Below, in pieces: positions 46,833-57,594 of a stretch of 64,000 nucleotides of DNA. A program made the translations under genes and the position numbers. The notes beneath the pieces are model-generated. The model did not search any database, had not been told where the DNA came from, and was given only the letters and a program-made list of their open reading frames with translations. Positions within the stretch are counted from its first letter, which is position 1, and every line of letters starts with the position of its first letter. The DNA is from Sulfurimicrobium sp. (GTDB lineage Bacteria; Pseudomonadota; Gammaproteobacteria; Burkholderiales; Sulfuricellaceae), in assembly GCA_030652035.1 (NCBI GenBank), contig JAUSBJ010000035.1:310001-374000 (forward strand), read 5' to 3'.

Positions 46833-47234
46833 ATGAAAAAGGTACAACAAGGTTTTACCCTGATCGAACTGATGATCGTTGTTGCAATTATCGGCATTCT
46901 GGCTGCAGTGGCGATTCCTGCTTATCAGGACTACACTATTCGCGCCCGTGTTACTGAGGCCTTCTCATTAGCATCCTCTGCCAAAACTGCTGTTGCTGAA
47001 ACGTTCCAAAGCAACGGGTCATTTACTGTAGCCACATCCGGCTGGACTGTCCCTCCTGCGACGCCTAACGTAGCCAGCGTAGGCATGGCTGACACTGGCG
47101 TGATCACAATGGTTACGACTGCCGCTGCGGGTTCCGCCACCATCACCTTGACGCCATCTCTGGTTGTAGGCAACCCAGTTACTTGGGTTTGCTCGGGCAC
47201 CCCCGCAAAATATGTTCCTGCAAACTGCCGCTAA
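46833..47234 (+). CDS. pilA: Type IV major pilin (PilA/PilE-like)
   Basis: [45 protein letters not shown]-terminal Cys pair. Confidence 0.93.
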   Translation: MKKVQQGFTLIELMIVVAIIGILAAVAIPAYQDYTIRARVTEAFSLASSAKTAVAETFQSNGSFTVATSGWTVPPATPNVASVGMADTGVITMVTTAAAGSATITLTPSLVVGNPVTWVCSGTPAKYVPANCR

Positions 47235-47276
47235 TTGAATAATTAATTAGATTTTAGGCCCCCCCCCTATTATCGT

Positions 47277-47307
47277 AACGGCCACCTTCGGGTGGCCGTT
47301 TTTTTAT
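47277..47307 (+). terminator. Terminator after pilin
   Basis: AACGGCCACCTTCGGGTGGCCGTTTTTTTATC. Confidence 0.88.
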
Positions 47308-47362
47308 CACGAACAAATTCAATGGCAGACTGCAAATAATGAGGGATTTTGGCGCTCACACT

Positions 47363-48262
47363 TTAGCCGCGCGGATGGTGAACCGCATGCAGCCGTTTCA
47401 ATCTTTCCCGCGCCACGTAGGTGTAAATCTGGGTGGTGGAAATATCGGAGTGCCCCAGCAGCATCTGCACCACTCTCAAATCGGCGCCGTGATTGAGCAA
47501 ATGGGTGGCGAAGGCATGGCGCAGGGTGTGCGGCGAGAGATCACCGGCCAAACCCGCCTGGGCGGCATAGCGTTTGACGAGATACCAGAATGCCTGGCGT
47601 GTCATGGCACCGCCACGCTGGGTCACGAATACCGCAGCGCAAGGGTGGCCAGCCAGCAAACCGGGGCGGGCCTCGGCCAGATAGCGCTGCAGCCAGTCCG
47701 CCGCTTCAGCCCCCAGCGGCACCAGACGCTCCTTGGAACCCTTGCCCATGACCCGCACCACACCCATCTCCAGGCTCAGCCCCTGCAGCGGCAAGGCCAC
47801 CAGTTCCGACACGCGCAATCCGGTGGCATAGAGTGTCTCCAGCATTGCCCGGTCGCGCAGCCCGAGAGATTCATCAACATTCGGCGCATTCAGCAAGGCT
47901 TCCACGTCCGCTTCGCTCAGGGACTTGGGCAGGGCACGCGGCAATTTGGGCATTTCGATCTGTAGCGTGGGATCGGCATGTATTCCTCCCTGCCGCAGCT
48001 GGTAACGGTAAAATCGGCGCAAACTGGACAGCAGACGGCTGCTCGTCGTCGCCTTGGCGTGCATAGCGAACTGATGCGAAAGGTAGGCGAGCAGATCGGC
48101 CTGGCCCGCCTCGAGCAGTTTCAGATGGCACTCGCGCTCAAGCCATGCGGCGAACTGGCTTAGATCGCGCCGGTAGCTTTCCAGCGTGTTGCGCGCCAAA
48201 CCCTCTTCGAGCCACAACGCATCGCAAAATTCATCCAGCAGTTCGGAGTTGGACATGCTCAT
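47363..48262 (-). CDS. xerD: Site-specific tyrosine recombinase XerD
   Basis: LATGLRVSELVALPL; LSPHTLRHAFATHLLNHGADLRVVQMLLGHSDISTTQIYTYV. Confidence 0.94.
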   Translation of the reverse strand: MSMSNSELLDEFCDALWLEEGLARNTLESYRRDLSQFAAWLERECHLKLLEAGQADLLAYLSHQFAMHAKATTSSRLLSSLRRFYRYQLRQGGIHADPTLQIEMPKLPRALPKSLSEADVEALLNAPNVDESLGLRDRAMLETLYATGLRVSELVALPLQGLSLEMGVVRVMGKGSKERLVPLGAEAADWLQRYLAEARPGLLAGHPCAAVFVTQRGGAMTRQAFWYLVKRYAAQAGLAGDLSPHTLRHAFATHLLNHGADLRVVQMLLGHSDISTTQIYTYVARERLKRLHAVHHPRG

Positions 48263-48713
48263 GCTCCAGCAACCAGCGTTTGATCTGCAGTGGGCTGCCT
48301 TCTGCGTGATTCATGAAACCGCCCAGGCCTGTTTTCGCCAGCACGCGGTGGCAGGGAATAATCACGGGAATGGGATTGGTGCCGCAGGCCTGGCCGACGG
48401 CGCGCGGGGCGGAACCAAGCTGGCTTGCCAGCGCGCCGTAACTTTCTGTCTGGCCCGAGGGAATTTCCAGCAACGCCTGCCACACCCTGTGCTGATAAGA
48501 CGTGCCCCTTGGCAGAAGCGGAAGGTCGAAGCGGAAAGCCGGGTCGGCGGCATAGGCTTGCAGTTGGGCGCAAACCTCACGCGCCAGGGGGGTTTGCGCG
48601 TGCAGCAGAGGCGTTTCTCCGGGCAGGAAATCGATCTGCGACAGGGCCTCGCCCTCCGTCACGACACCCAGCACGCCGAAAGGCATGGCCAGCCGTGCAT
48701 GGTAGGTTTTCAT
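48231..48713 (-). CDS. ogt: Methylated-DNA-[protein]-cysteine S-methyltransferase
   Basis: GTSYQHRVWQALLEIPSGQTESYGALA; NPIPVIIPCHRVLAKTGLGGF. Confidence 0.94.
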   Translation of the reverse strand: MKTYHARLAMPFGVLGVVTEGEALSQIDFLPGETPLLHAQTPLAREVCAQLQAYAADPAFRFDLPLLPRGTSYQHRVWQALLEIPSGQTESYGALASQLGSAPRAVGQACGTNPIPVIIPCHRVLAKTGLGGFMNHAEGSPLQIKRWLLEHEHVQLRTAG

Positions 48714-48868
48714 GGCTGCGGTTCCTGCATCGGTGCGAGTCTATAGACGGGAAACGCTAAAAAAGGGCGAAAAAAATAGCGCATCGCGCCATTCTAATGT
48801 ATTCGGATAGATTGTGCGGCATCCCTGCTGCCCGGAACAGCCCGGGCAGCAGGGAGACCCGCAGGGAA

Positions 48869-49246
48869 TTACTGCGCTGCCGCCTGCTTGCGGTTAGGCA
48901 GTTTTTCCTTGATACGTGCAGACTTGCCGGAGCGGTCACGCAGGTAGTAGAGCTTGGCGCGGCGGACATCGCCGCGGCGCTTCACTTCAATGCTTGCCAC
49001 CAGCGGGGAATAGGTCTGGAAAGTACGCTCAACGCCTTCACCGGAAGAAATCTTGCGCACGATGAAAGCGGAATTCAAGCCGCGATTGCGCTTGGCAATC
49101 ACCACGCCTTCATAGGCCTGCAGACGCTCGCGCGTGCCTTCCTTCACTTTGACCTGCACCACAACGGTGTCGCCGGGGGCAAAAGCGGGAATGGTTTTAC
49201 CCAGGCGGGCGATTTCTTCCTGTTCCAGTTGTTCGATGATATTCAT
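48869..49246 (-). CDS. rplS: 50S ribosomal protein L19
   Basis: [61 protein letters not shown]. Confidence 0.98.
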   Translation of the reverse strand: MNIIEQLEQEEIARLGKTIPAFAPGDTVVVQVKVKEGTRERLQAYEGVVIAKRNRGLNSAFIVRKISSGEGVERTFQTYSPLVASIEVKRRGDVRRAKLYYLRDRSGKSARIKEKLPNRKQAAAQ

Positions 49247-49258
49247 GTTTGCTTCCTT

Positions 49259-50041
49259 TTATTTTACGGCGTCTTGTTCCTGCTGATACTCCGTCAGCAG
49301 CCGAGACTCCTCTTTGGTCAACTGGCGCTTTGCCAGCATATCAGGGCGACGTTGCCAGGTGCGTCCAAGCGCCTGTTTCAGCCGCCACTTCTGTATCAGG
49401 GCGTGGTTTCCGGACATCAATACTTCCGGGACACGCTCGCCCTGATAAACCTCGGGCCGGGTATAGTGCGGAAAATCCAGCAGGCCATTCACAAACGAAT
49501 CCTGCTCGGCCGATTCCGCATCGCCCAGCACCCCCGGCAACTGCCGGATAATGCAATCCATCAGCACCATGGCGGGAAGCTCCCCCCCCGAAAGCACATA
49601 GTCGCCGATGGAAATTTCTTCATCCACCTGGCGTTGCAGGAGGCGTTCATCCACCCCCTCGTAACGCCCGGCCAATAAAATCAGTCCGCCCGTATCTACC
49701 AGATCCATCACCAGAGCATGATCGAGCAAGCGTCCTTGCGGCGAGAGATAAACCACCCGGGTTTGCTCCGCACCCGCCGCGCTTTGCGCCTGCCGTGCCG
49801 CAGTGATGGCCTGCTCCAGTGGCTCCGCCAGCATCACCATGCCCGGGCCGCCGCCGTAGGGCCGGTCATCCACCGTGCGGTAATTATTGCTGGTGAAATC
49901 GCGCGGATTCCACAGCCGCAACTGGTAGCTGGATTGCTCCTGCGCCCGCCGCGTGATGCCGCTCGCGGTGACAGCTTCAAACATCGGCGGGAACAGGGTG
50001 ACGACATCGAACTGGTAGGGTGTCACCAATCCAGGCCCCAC
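49259..50041 (-). CDS. trmD: tRNA (guanine-N1)-methyltransferase
   Basis: [52 protein letters not shown]. Confidence 0.97.
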   Translation of the reverse strand: MGPGLVTPYQFDVVTLFPPMFEAVTASGITRRAQEQSSYQLRLWNPRDFTSNNYRTVDDRPYGGGPGMVMLAEPLEQAITAARQAQSAAGAEQTRVVYLSPQGRLLDHALVMDLVDTGGLILLAGRYEGVDERLLQRQVDEEISIGDYVLSGGELPAMVLMDCIIRQLPGVLGDAESAEQDSFVNGLLDFPHYTRPEVYQGERVPEVLMSGNHALIQKWRLKQALGRTWQRRPDMLAKRQLTKEESRLLTEYQQEQDAVK

Positions 50042-50532
50042 TCCACCCGGATCGTGCCGGCAGCCAGATCCACATCCTGTATCACCTGAGGCACGAAAGG
50101 AATCAGTCTTTCGCGATCGCCCTGCACCACCAGCACGTCATTGGCACCGGTTTCCAGCAGTTCGCTGACCTTGCCCAGGGTCTGCTGCTCGGTGTTAAGC
50201 ACGCTCAAGCCGATCAGGTCAGACCAGTAATATTCGTTCTCCGCAGGCTCGGGCAGCGCATCGCGTGGCACCGCAATTTCGCAGCCGCGCAACGCGGCGG
50301 CGGCGTCCCGGTCATCGCAGCCGGCAAGGTGTACTACCAGCGATTTGCTATGCACCTCGGAATCCAGCACCTCGACCTCACGCCACTGGCCATTCTTGCC
50401 CAGCCACCATGAGGGGTAATCGAGCAGGCTATCCGTGTATTCGGTATGGGCGTGGATTTTGACCCAGCCGCGCACTCCGAACGGGACGCCGACGCCCCCC
50501 ATGACAACGAGGTGATCAGGTTGCAGCGCCAC
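50023..50532 (-). CDS. rimM: Ribosome maturation factor RimM
   Basis: [38 protein letters not shown]. Confidence 0.95.
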   Translation of the reverse strand: MALQPDHLVVMGGVGVPFGVRGWVKIHAHTEYTDSLLDYPSWWLGKNGQWREVEVLDSEVHSKSLVVHLAGCDDRDAAAALRGCEIAVPRDALPEPAENEYYWSDLIGLSVLNTEQQTLGKVSELLETGANDVLVVQGDRERLIPFVPQVIQDVDLAAGTIRVEWGLDW

Positions 50533-50563
50533 CTCTTGCTTAGACTGGGGTAGAAGCCGGTTA

Positions 50564-50815
50564 CTAGGCTGCTGCGACTGCGGCGCGCTTGACCAGTTTC
50601 GCCACCGCGTCGCTCAGTTGCGCACCCTTGCTTTGCCAATAAGCAACGCGCTCGGCATTGACGCGCATGCCTTCCTGGCCTTCTGGCGCCAGCGGGTTGT
50701 AGAAACCCACGCGTTCGATGAAACGGCCGTCGCGACGCTCGCGAGAATCAGCCACCACCAGATTGTAGAATGGGCGTTTTTTTGCGCCGCCACGGGCGAG
50801 TCGAATGATAACCAT
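50564..50815 (-). CDS. rpsP: 30S ribosomal protein S16
   Basis: [43 protein letters not shown]. Confidence 0.98.
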   Translation of the reverse strand: MVIIRLARGGAKKRPFYNLVVADSRERRDGRFIERVGFYNPLAPEGQEGMRVNAERVAYWQSKGAQLSDAVAKLVKRAAVAAA

Positions 50816-50886
50816 AGTTTCAGCCTACTTAAATTCTTGAAAAAGAGCGCGATTTTACGACATTCCGGGCACAGATTGCAAGGGTG

Positions 50887-52239
50887 TTATCGCATGCCGG
50901 GCAGAATGCCTTTCATACCGCGCATCATTTTTGCCATTCCGCCGCCCTTGGAAAACATTTTCATCATTTTCTGGGTTTGTTCGAACTGGCTTAACAGACG
51001 GTTCACGTCCTGCACCTGAACCCCCGCACCCGCAGCGATGCGCCGTTTGCGCGAAGCCTTGATGAGCTCCGGTTTACGCCGTTCCTGCGGGGTCATGGAA
51101 TTGATGATGCCTTCCAGTCGGCCAACCATCTTGTCGTTGACCTGGGCATCGCCCGCCATCTGTCCCAACTGACCTGGCAGCTTGTCCATGACCGCGGCCA
51201 TGCCACCCATTTTCTTCATTTGCTGCATCTGCTGCTTGAAGTCTTCGAGGTCAAAGCTTTTGCCGGATTTGAGCTTCTTCGCCAGCTTTTGCGCCTCTTC
51301 CTGATCCACGCCGCGCTGCGCATCTTCAATCAACGACAATACGTCGCCCATGCCCAATACACGGGAAGCCATGCGGTCCGGGTAGAACGCCTCCAGGCCA
51401 CCCGATTTCTCGCCCACGCCAACAAATTTGATCGGCTTGCCAGTGACATGCCGTACCGACAACGCCGCTCCGCCCCGCGCATCGCCGTCCAGCTTGGTCA
51501 AGATCACGCCGGTGAGCGGTAACGCTTCGCTGAAGGCGCGGGCGGTATTCACCGCATCCTGGCCCTGCATCGCATCGACCACGAAAAGGGTTTCCACCGG
51601 GTCAAGCGCCGCATGCAGACGCTTGATCTCCCCCATCATGGCCTCGTCGATCGCCAGCCGGCCGGCCGTATCGACAATCACGACATCAAAAAAATGCTTG
51701 CGTGCGAAATCTACCGCACCAAGTGCAATCTGCTCCGGCTGCTGCCCGACATCCGAAGGAAAAAAATCCGTCTCCAACTGCTGCGCCAGGGTTTTCAACT
51801 GCTCGATCGCCGCCGGACGATAGACATCGCAACTGGTCAGCAGCACCTTCTTCTTCATCTGCTCACGCAGAAATTTTGCCAACTTTCCGGCCGTCGTGGT
51901 TTTACCCGCGCCCTGCAGGCCCGCCAGCAAAATCACTGCGGGCGGACGGGCAGCCAGATCAAGAGTGGCATTGTGCTCGCCCATGAGGCGAGTCAGCTCC
52001 TCGTAAACCACCTGCACCACCGCCTGCCCCGGCGTCAGACTGGACAGCACTTCCTGGCCGAGCGCGCGCTCCCTGACCTGAGCGATGAAATCCTTCACCA
52101 CCGGCAGCGCCACGTCCGCCTCCAGCAAAGCCATGCGCACTTCACGCAAGGCATCCTGGATATTGGCTTCGGTCAATCGCGCCTGGCCGCGCAGGTTTTT
52201 TATGACGCCGGAAAGGCGCTGAGAAAGATTGTCAAACAT
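50887..52239 (-). CDS. ffh: Signal recognition particle protein Ffh
   Basis: MFDNLSQRLSGVIKNLRGQARLTEANIQDALREVRMALLEADV; GLQGAGKTTTAGKLAKFL. Confidence 0.98.
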   Translation of the reverse strand: MFDNLSQRLSGVIKNLRGQARLTEANIQDALREVRMALLEADVALPVVKDFIAQVRERALGQEVLSSLTPGQAVVQVVYEELTRLMGEHNATLDLAARPPAVILLAGLQGAGKTTTAGKLAKFLREQMKKKVLLTSCDVYRPAAIEQLKTLAQQLETDFFPSDVGQQPEQIALGAVDFARKHFFDVVIVDTAGRLAIDEAMMGEIKRLHAALDPVETLFVVDAMQGQDAVNTARAFSEALPLTGVILTKLDGDARGGAALSVRHVTGKPIKFVGVGEKSGGLEAFYPDRMASRVLGMGDVLSLIEDAQRGVDQEEAQKLAKKLKSGKSFDLEDFKQQMQQMKKMGGMAAVMDKLPGQLGQMAGDAQVNDKMVGRLEGIINSMTPQERRKPELIKASRKRRIAAGAGVQVQDVNRLLSQFEQTQKMMKMFSKGGGMAKMMRGMKGILPGMR

Positions 52240-52318
52240 GTGAATTCCTGTTACTCATCGTGTTGCCGCTGGAAGCGGTTAGTGTAGAATCGGAAAAAAC
52301 TGAATTTTATCCCAAACC

Positions 52319-53137
52319 ATGCCGGAATTATTACCTCTTTTCCTGACCGCCTTTCTCTATGCCGGACTCGGCGCCTATTTCTGGCGCGCGCTCTGGCTCG
52401 GGGCGAATACCGCCACAGCGCCTCATGCATGGGAAAAACCCGCCATTTTGCTGCCGCTGCTGCTCCATGCCTGGCTATTGCTGCAATTAATCATTCAACC
52501 GGACGGAATCAAGCTTGGCGTTGGGCACGCAATATCCGCCATCGCCTGGCTCACGGTGCTCGTGTACTGGCTGGGCAGTCTGCGCAACAACCTGGGATGT
52601 CTTCAGGGCTTTGTGCTGCCCTTTGCCGCTCTCAGTCTGGTCGCCCCCTTGGTTTTTCCTGCCTCCCATACCCTGCTTCATACCGAACAAACCCTGTTCA
52701 AAATACATCTATTCATTGCGACCCTTGCCTACAGCCTGTTTACCATCGCTGCCATGCACGCTCTTCTGATGGCGATGGCGGAGCGCCATCTCCATCATTC
52801 CAGGTCACTTTCGACCCTGCTGCAAAGGCTTCCACCGTTGCTTACGATGGAGCATCTTTTATTCCGCATCCTGTGGGCAGGCTTCATCCTGCTTACTCTC
52901 ACGCTGGCCAGCGGCATGCTGTTTTCCGAGGAATTATTTCACAAGGCTCTACAACTCAGCCACAAAACCATATTTGCATTAATTTCGTGGGGCATTTATG
53001 CCGCCCTGTTGGGCGGGCGCCTGCACTATGGCTGGCGCGGACGTACTGCCATACGCTGGACGCTGAGCGGGTTCATGGCTCTGCTGTTGGCTTATATCGG
53101 CAGCAAATTCGTACTCGAAATCATTCTTGGCCGTTGA
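52319..53137 (+). CDS. CcsA/YpjD-like cytochrome c biogenesis membrane protein
   Basis: Multi-TM; FKIHLFIATLAYSLFTIAAMHALLMAMAERHLH and HKTIFALISWGIYAALLGGRLHYGWRGRTAIRWTLSGF. Confidence 0.83.
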   Translation: MPELLPLFLTAFLYAGLGAYFWRALWLGANTATAPHAWEKPAILLPLLLHAWLLLQLIIQPDGIKLGVGHAISAIAWLTVLVYWLGSLRNNLGCLQGFVLPFAALSLVAPLVFPASHTLLHTEQTLFKIHLFIATLAYSLFTIAAMHALLMAMAERHLHHSRSLSTLLQRLPPLLTMEHLLFRILWAGFILLTLTLASGMLFSEELFHKALQLSHKTIFALISWGIYAALLGGRLHYGWRGRTAIRWTLSGFMALLLAYIGSKFVLEIILGR

Positions 53138-53204
53138 AGAAACAAATAAACACATGATCAGCGCCCCACCCCCCCAGTTTTTCATCGCATAAGGATTCCG
53201 TCCC

Positions 53205-54482
53205 TTGGACGACACCCCCACCAGCGTGCTATTAGGCGCGCTCGTCGCTCTGCTGATCCTTTCGGGTTTTTTTTCCATCTCCGAAACCAGCATGATGGCA
53301 CTCAACCGTTACCGCCTGAAACACCTCGCCCAATCCGGCCACCGTGGCGCAAAACTCACCACGCAATTGCTGGCCAGAACCGACAAGCTGCTCGGCGTAA
53401 TCCTGCTGGGCAACAACCTGGTCAACGCCGCATGCGCAACCCTGGTGACCATCATCACCGTCCGTCTTGTCGGCGAAGGTGAGCTTGCCCTGTCCATTGG
53501 CACTCTGGCAGTCACTTTTGCCATCCTGGTATTTAGCGAGATCACACCCAAGATCATGGGGGCAGCCTATCCGGAACGGATTGCACTGCCTCTGAGTTTC
53601 ATACTGACCCCCTTGCTGAAACTGTTTTACCCCGTCATATGGTTCGTCAACCTGTTCGTTCAGGCACTATTGTGGATACTGCGCCTGAAGCCGGGAACGG
53701 CAAACTCCAGCAGCCTTAGCCTGGAGGAATTACGCACGATGGTGCTGGAAGCAGGGCACTACATCCCGAAAAAACACCAGAGTATCCTGATCAACCTGTT
53801 CGAGCTGGAAAACATCACCGTTGATGATGTCATGACGCCGCGCAACCAGATCGAAGCGATCGACATTGATGCGCCAGCAGAAGATATTCGCAGTCAACTC
53901 TCCACCAGCCATCACACCCGCATCCTCGTTTATCAGGGGCAGCTGGATAACATCATCGGTCTGGTCCATGTGCGTAAAGTACTGCACCAGACCCAGACAG
54001 GCGAACTCGACGCCGACGCGTTGCGTGACATCCTGCGCGAACCCTACTTCATCCCCGCCGGCACCGCCCTGTTTACCCAATTACAGCATTTTCAGGAAAA
54101 CCAGCGCCGCCTCGGCATGGTAGTCGACGAATATGGCGAACTGCTTGGATTGGTCAGCCTGGAAGATATTCTGGAAGAAATTGTAGGTGAGTTCACAACC
54201 CACGCCCCGGCCCAGGGCAGCTCCTACCGCCATCAGGATGACGGCAGCTGGCTGGTGGACGGAAGCAGCCAGTTACGCGACCTGAACCGCAAGTTGGGAC
54301 TGCAATTTCCGCTGGATGGGCCAAAAACCCTGAACGGCCTGATTCTCGAACATCTGGAGGATATACCGGAAGCCGGTATCAGTCTGAAAATCAGTGGCGT
54401 AACGCTGGAAATCATGCAAACCCAGGACCGCTCCGTAAAAGGAGTCAGAATCTTCCCCGCAGCCAACACGGCCGAGCAATAG
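53205..54482 (+). CDS. HlyC/CorC-family (CNNM plus CBS) transporter protein; TTG start
   Basis: FFSISETSMMALNRYRLKHLAQSGHRGAKLTTQLL; DVMTPRNQIEAIDID; VVDEYGELLGLVSLEDILEEIVGEF. Confidence 0.9.
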   Translation: MDDTPTSVLLGALVALLILSGFFSISETSMMALNRYRLKHLAQSGHRGAKLTTQLLARTDKLLGVILLGNNLVNAACATLVTIITVRLVGEGELALSIGTLAVTFAILVFSEITPKIMGAAYPERIALPLSFILTPLLKLFYPVIWFVNLFVQALLWILRLKPGTANSSSLSLEELRTMVLEAGHYIPKKHQSILINLFELENITVDDVMTPRNQIEAIDIDAPAEDIRSQLSTSHHTRILVYQGQLDNIIGLVHVRKVLHQTQTGELDADALRDILREPYFIPAGTALFTQLQHFQENQRRLGMVVDEYGELLGLVSLEDILEEIVGEFTTHAPAQGSSYRHQDDGSWLVDGSSQLRDLNRKLGLQFPLDGPKTLNGLILEHLEDIPEAGISLKISGVTLEIMQTQDRSVKGVRIFPAANTAEQ

Positions 54483-54559
54483 CGCCGCCCGCCTTTACAA
54501 AAAAACATGCAGGGGGCATCATTTGAAAACATTTCTACATATGGGGCAAAGAACTCAAG

Positions 54560-56284
54560 ATGGCGGCTGCAACGGTTTCAACTGGATTAAGCGGTCTGGC
54601 GCGCTCCCTGGTTCAACAGGGTCTGTTGATTGACGCCGACGCCGACGCAATCCAGGCGCAGGCCACCGCATCAAAAGTCAGCTTCGTCAGCCAACTGATT
54701 CAAAGCAATAAGCTGAATGCCCTGCAAGTGGCCGAATTTGCCTCTCAGAATTTCGGCTTTCCGCTACTCGACCTGAGTACGGTTGATGCCGACCATCTAC
54801 CCAAAGGCGTCCTGGACGCCTCGATCGTTCAAAGCCGGCGCATTCTCGCCCTGTACCAGCGCGGCACCCATCTTTTTATTGCCACGTCCGACCCCACCAA
54901 TCTGCAGACGCTCAATGATGTCCGCTTTCAAACCAACCACACCGTCGAACAGGTGGTGGTGGAGGATAACAAGCTTGGCAAGCTGATCGAAAAATTTGTC
55001 GAATCCAGCGACACATCGATGAAAAGCCTGGATATCGAAGACATCGGCGATCTCGAATTCACAGACGACGAGACTCAGGCAAAGGCAAAACAGGATGAAA
55101 GCGCCAGCGCAGAGATCGACGATGCCCCGGTAGTCAAGTATCTCCAGAAAATTCTCATGGACGCGATCAATGGCGGCGCTTCCGACATTCACTTCGAACC
55201 CTACGAGAAGTTTTTTCGCATTCGCTACCGCACCGACGGCATACTGTATGAAGTGGCCCAGCCCCCACTCGCCATCAAGGACAAGATTTCTTCTCGCATC
55301 AAGGTAATCTCCAAGCTGGACATTGCAGAAAAGCGTGTCCCGCAAGATGGCCGAATGAAGCTGGTGCTCTCCAAGAACCGCGCCATCGATTTCCGCGTTA
55401 GCACCCTGCCCACGCTGTATGGCGAGAAAATCGTGATGCGTATTCTCGACCCCTCCAGCGCCACACTGGGCATTGACGCCCTGGGCTACGATCCGGACCA
55501 GAAAGAAGCCCTGCTCAATGCGGTAGAACGCCCCTATGGCATGGTACTGGTTACCGGCCCGACCGGTAGCGGAAAAACGGTATCGCTTTATACCTGTCTG
55601 AACATTCTCAACAAACCGGGCGTCAACATTTCCACTGCCGAGGACCCGGCCGAAATCAATTTACCGGGCGTCAACCAGGTCAACGTCAACGACAAGGCGG
55701 GGCTGACATTTGCCGCCGCGCTCAAATCCTTCTTGCGCCAGGATCCGGACGTGATCATGGTGGGTGAGATCCGCGACCTCGAAACGGCCGATATTGCCAT
55801 CAAGGCTGCACAAACCGGCCACATGGTCTTGTCCACCCTGCACACCAACGATGCGCCGGCCACCCTGACGCGACTGATGAACATGGGCGTGGCACCTTTC
55901 AACATCGCCTCGTCGGTGATCATGATTACCGCTCAGCGTCTGGCGCGCCGTTTATGCAGTTGCAAGAAACCCATCGACATTCCCCGCGAGGCCCTGCTGC
56001 GAGCCGGTTTCGCCGAGGAGGAACTGGATGGAAGTTGGCAACCCTATGGCCATACTGGCTGTGAAAAATGCAAGGGTTCCGGCTACAAGGGTCGGGTTGG
56101 CATTTATCAGGTCATGCCGATCACCGACGAGATGAGCCGCCTCATCATGAAAAATGGTACGGCCCATGACATCGCCGATCAGGCGCGCCGCGAGGGCGTA
56201 CAGGATTTGCGCCAGGCCGGACTGCGCAAGGTCAGGGCCGGGCTGACTTCGCTGGAAGAAATTGAAGCCGTGACCAACGAATAA
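54560..56284 (+). CDS. pilB: Type IV-A pilus assembly ATPase PilB
   Basis: LVTGPTGSGKTVSLYTCLNILN; FLRQDPDVIMVGEIRDLETADIAIKAAQTGHMVLSTLHTNDA; CxxC zinc motifs. Confidence 0.97.
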   Translation: MAAATVSTGLSGLARSLVQQGLLIDADADAIQAQATASKVSFVSQLIQSNKLNALQVAEFASQNFGFPLLDLSTVDADHLPKGVLDASIVQSRRILALYQRGTHLFIATSDPTNLQTLNDVRFQTNHTVEQVVVEDNKLGKLIEKFVESSDTSMKSLDIEDIGDLEFTDDETQAKAKQDESASAEIDDAPVVKYLQKILMDAINGGASDIHFEPYEKFFRIRYRTDGILYEVAQPPLAIKDKISSRIKVISKLDIAEKRVPQDGRMKLVLSKNRAIDFRVSTLPTLYGEKIVMRILDPSSATLGIDALGYDPDQKEALLNAVERPYGMVLVTGPTGSGKTVSLYTCLNILNKPGVNISTAEDPAEINLPGVNQVNVNDKAGLTFAAALKSFLRQDPDVIMVGEIRDLETADIAIKAAQTGHMVLSTLHTNDAPATLTRLMNMGVAPFNIASSVIMITAQRLARRLCSCKKPIDIPREALLRAGFAEEELDGSWQPYGHTGCEKCKGSGYKGRVGIYQVMPITDEMSRLIMKNGTAHDIADQARREGVQDLRQAGLRKVRAGLTSLEEIEAVTNE

Positions 56285-56312
56285 GCGTGACCAACGAAAC
56301 AGGAAAGCACCC

Positions 56313-57527
56313 ATGGCAGTCGCGAAAAGAATAGCCGTAAAAGAATACAACTTCAGCTGGGAAGCCAAGGACAAGAAGGGAAAAATTGTCAAAGGCGACA
56401 TGGTGGCAGCGACCGAAACCGTCGTCAATGCCACGCTGCGCCGCCAGGGCCTGAACGTAATCCGTGTCAAGAAACAGCGTACGCGGGGCGGCAGGATCAC
56501 AGACAAGGACATCACGCTTTTTACCCGCCAGCTTTCCACCATGATGAAAGCCGGCGTGCCGCTGCTACAGTCGTTCGACATCGTGGGCAAGGGCCACAGC
56601 AATCCGGCGGTACAGAAACTGCTGCTCGACATCAAATCCGACATTTCCACCGGCAGCAGCATGAGCCAGGCATTCAAGAAATATCCCATCTATTTCGACG
56701 CCCTCTACTGCAACCTGATCAATGCCGGCGAACAGGCCGGCATTCTCGATACCATTCTCGATCGCCTGGCCACCTACAAGGAAAAAATCCAGGCGATCAA
56801 GGGCAAGATCAAGGCGGCCCTGTTTTACCCCATATCGATTATTGTCGTCGCTTTCGTGATCACCGCCGTGATCATGATTTTCGTGATCCCGGCCTTCAAG
56901 GAACTTTTCACCAGTTTCGGCGCCGATTTGCCGGCCCCAACGCTGTTCATCATGGCCATATCCGATTTCTTTGTCAGCTACTGGTATCTGATTTTCGGTG
57001 GGATCGGCGGAGGCTTATGGTTCTTCTTCTACACCTGGAAACGCTCGCGCGCCATGCAGGAAGTGATGGACCGGCTGTTTCTGAAACTCCCGATTTTTGG
57101 CGCGGTAATCGAAAAGGCCACCATCGCCCGCTGGAGCCGTACCCTGGCCACCATGTTCGCTGCCGGCGTGCCGCTGGTGGAAGCAATGGAATCTGTGGCA
57201 GGCGCGGCCGGCAATATCGTTTACTACAACGCCACCAAGAAAATCCAGAGCGAGGTCAGCACCGGCACCAGCCTCACTGTGGCGATGCAGAACACCAACC
57301 TGTTCCCCAATATGGTATTGCAGATGGTCACCATAGGCGAGGAATCCGGCTCACTCGATTCCATGCTGAGCAAAGTCGCCGATTTTTACGAGGCAGAGGT
57401 GGACGATGCGGTGGATGCGCTTTCCAGCCTGATGGAACCGATCATCATGGTGGTGCTCGGCACCCTCATCGGCGGCATGGTCGTCGCCATGTATCTGCCG
57501 ATCTTCAAAATGGGCCAAGTGATTTAA
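56313..57527 (+). CDS. pilC: Type IV pilus inner-membrane platform protein PilC
   Basis: FTRQLSTMMKAGVPLLQSFDIVGKGHSNPAVQKLLLDIKSDISTGSSMSQAF. Confidence 0.97.
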   Translation: MAVAKRIAVKEYNFSWEAKDKKGKIVKGDMVAATETVVNATLRRQGLNVIRVKKQRTRGGRITDKDITLFTRQLSTMMKAGVPLLQSFDIVGKGHSNPAVQKLLLDIKSDISTGSSMSQAFKKYPIYFDALYCNLINAGEQAGILDTILDRLATYKEKIQAIKGKIKAALFYPISIIVVAFVITAVIMIFVIPAFKELFTSFGADLPAPTLFIMAISDFFVSYWYLIFGGIGGGLWFFFYTWKRSRAMQEVMDRLFLKLPIFGAVIEKATIARWSRTLATMFAAGVPLVEAMESVAGAAGNIVYYNATKKIQSEVSTGTSLTVAMQNTNLFPNMVLQMVTIGEESGSLDSMLSKVADFYEAEVDDAVDALSSLMEPIIMVVLGTLIGGMVVAMYLPIFKMGQVI

Positions 57528-57594
57528 GCCACGGGCAGGTTCCGTTTCCTCAACAGGAAGCGGAACCTGCCTGCCCAACCCCGGAATCCCCCTG

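Noticed and set aside
47363-48262. xerD-like gene considered as an integron/phage integrase
   Set aside because: Its sequence and its neighbour ogt fit housekeeping XerD; no att sites or phage genes nearby.
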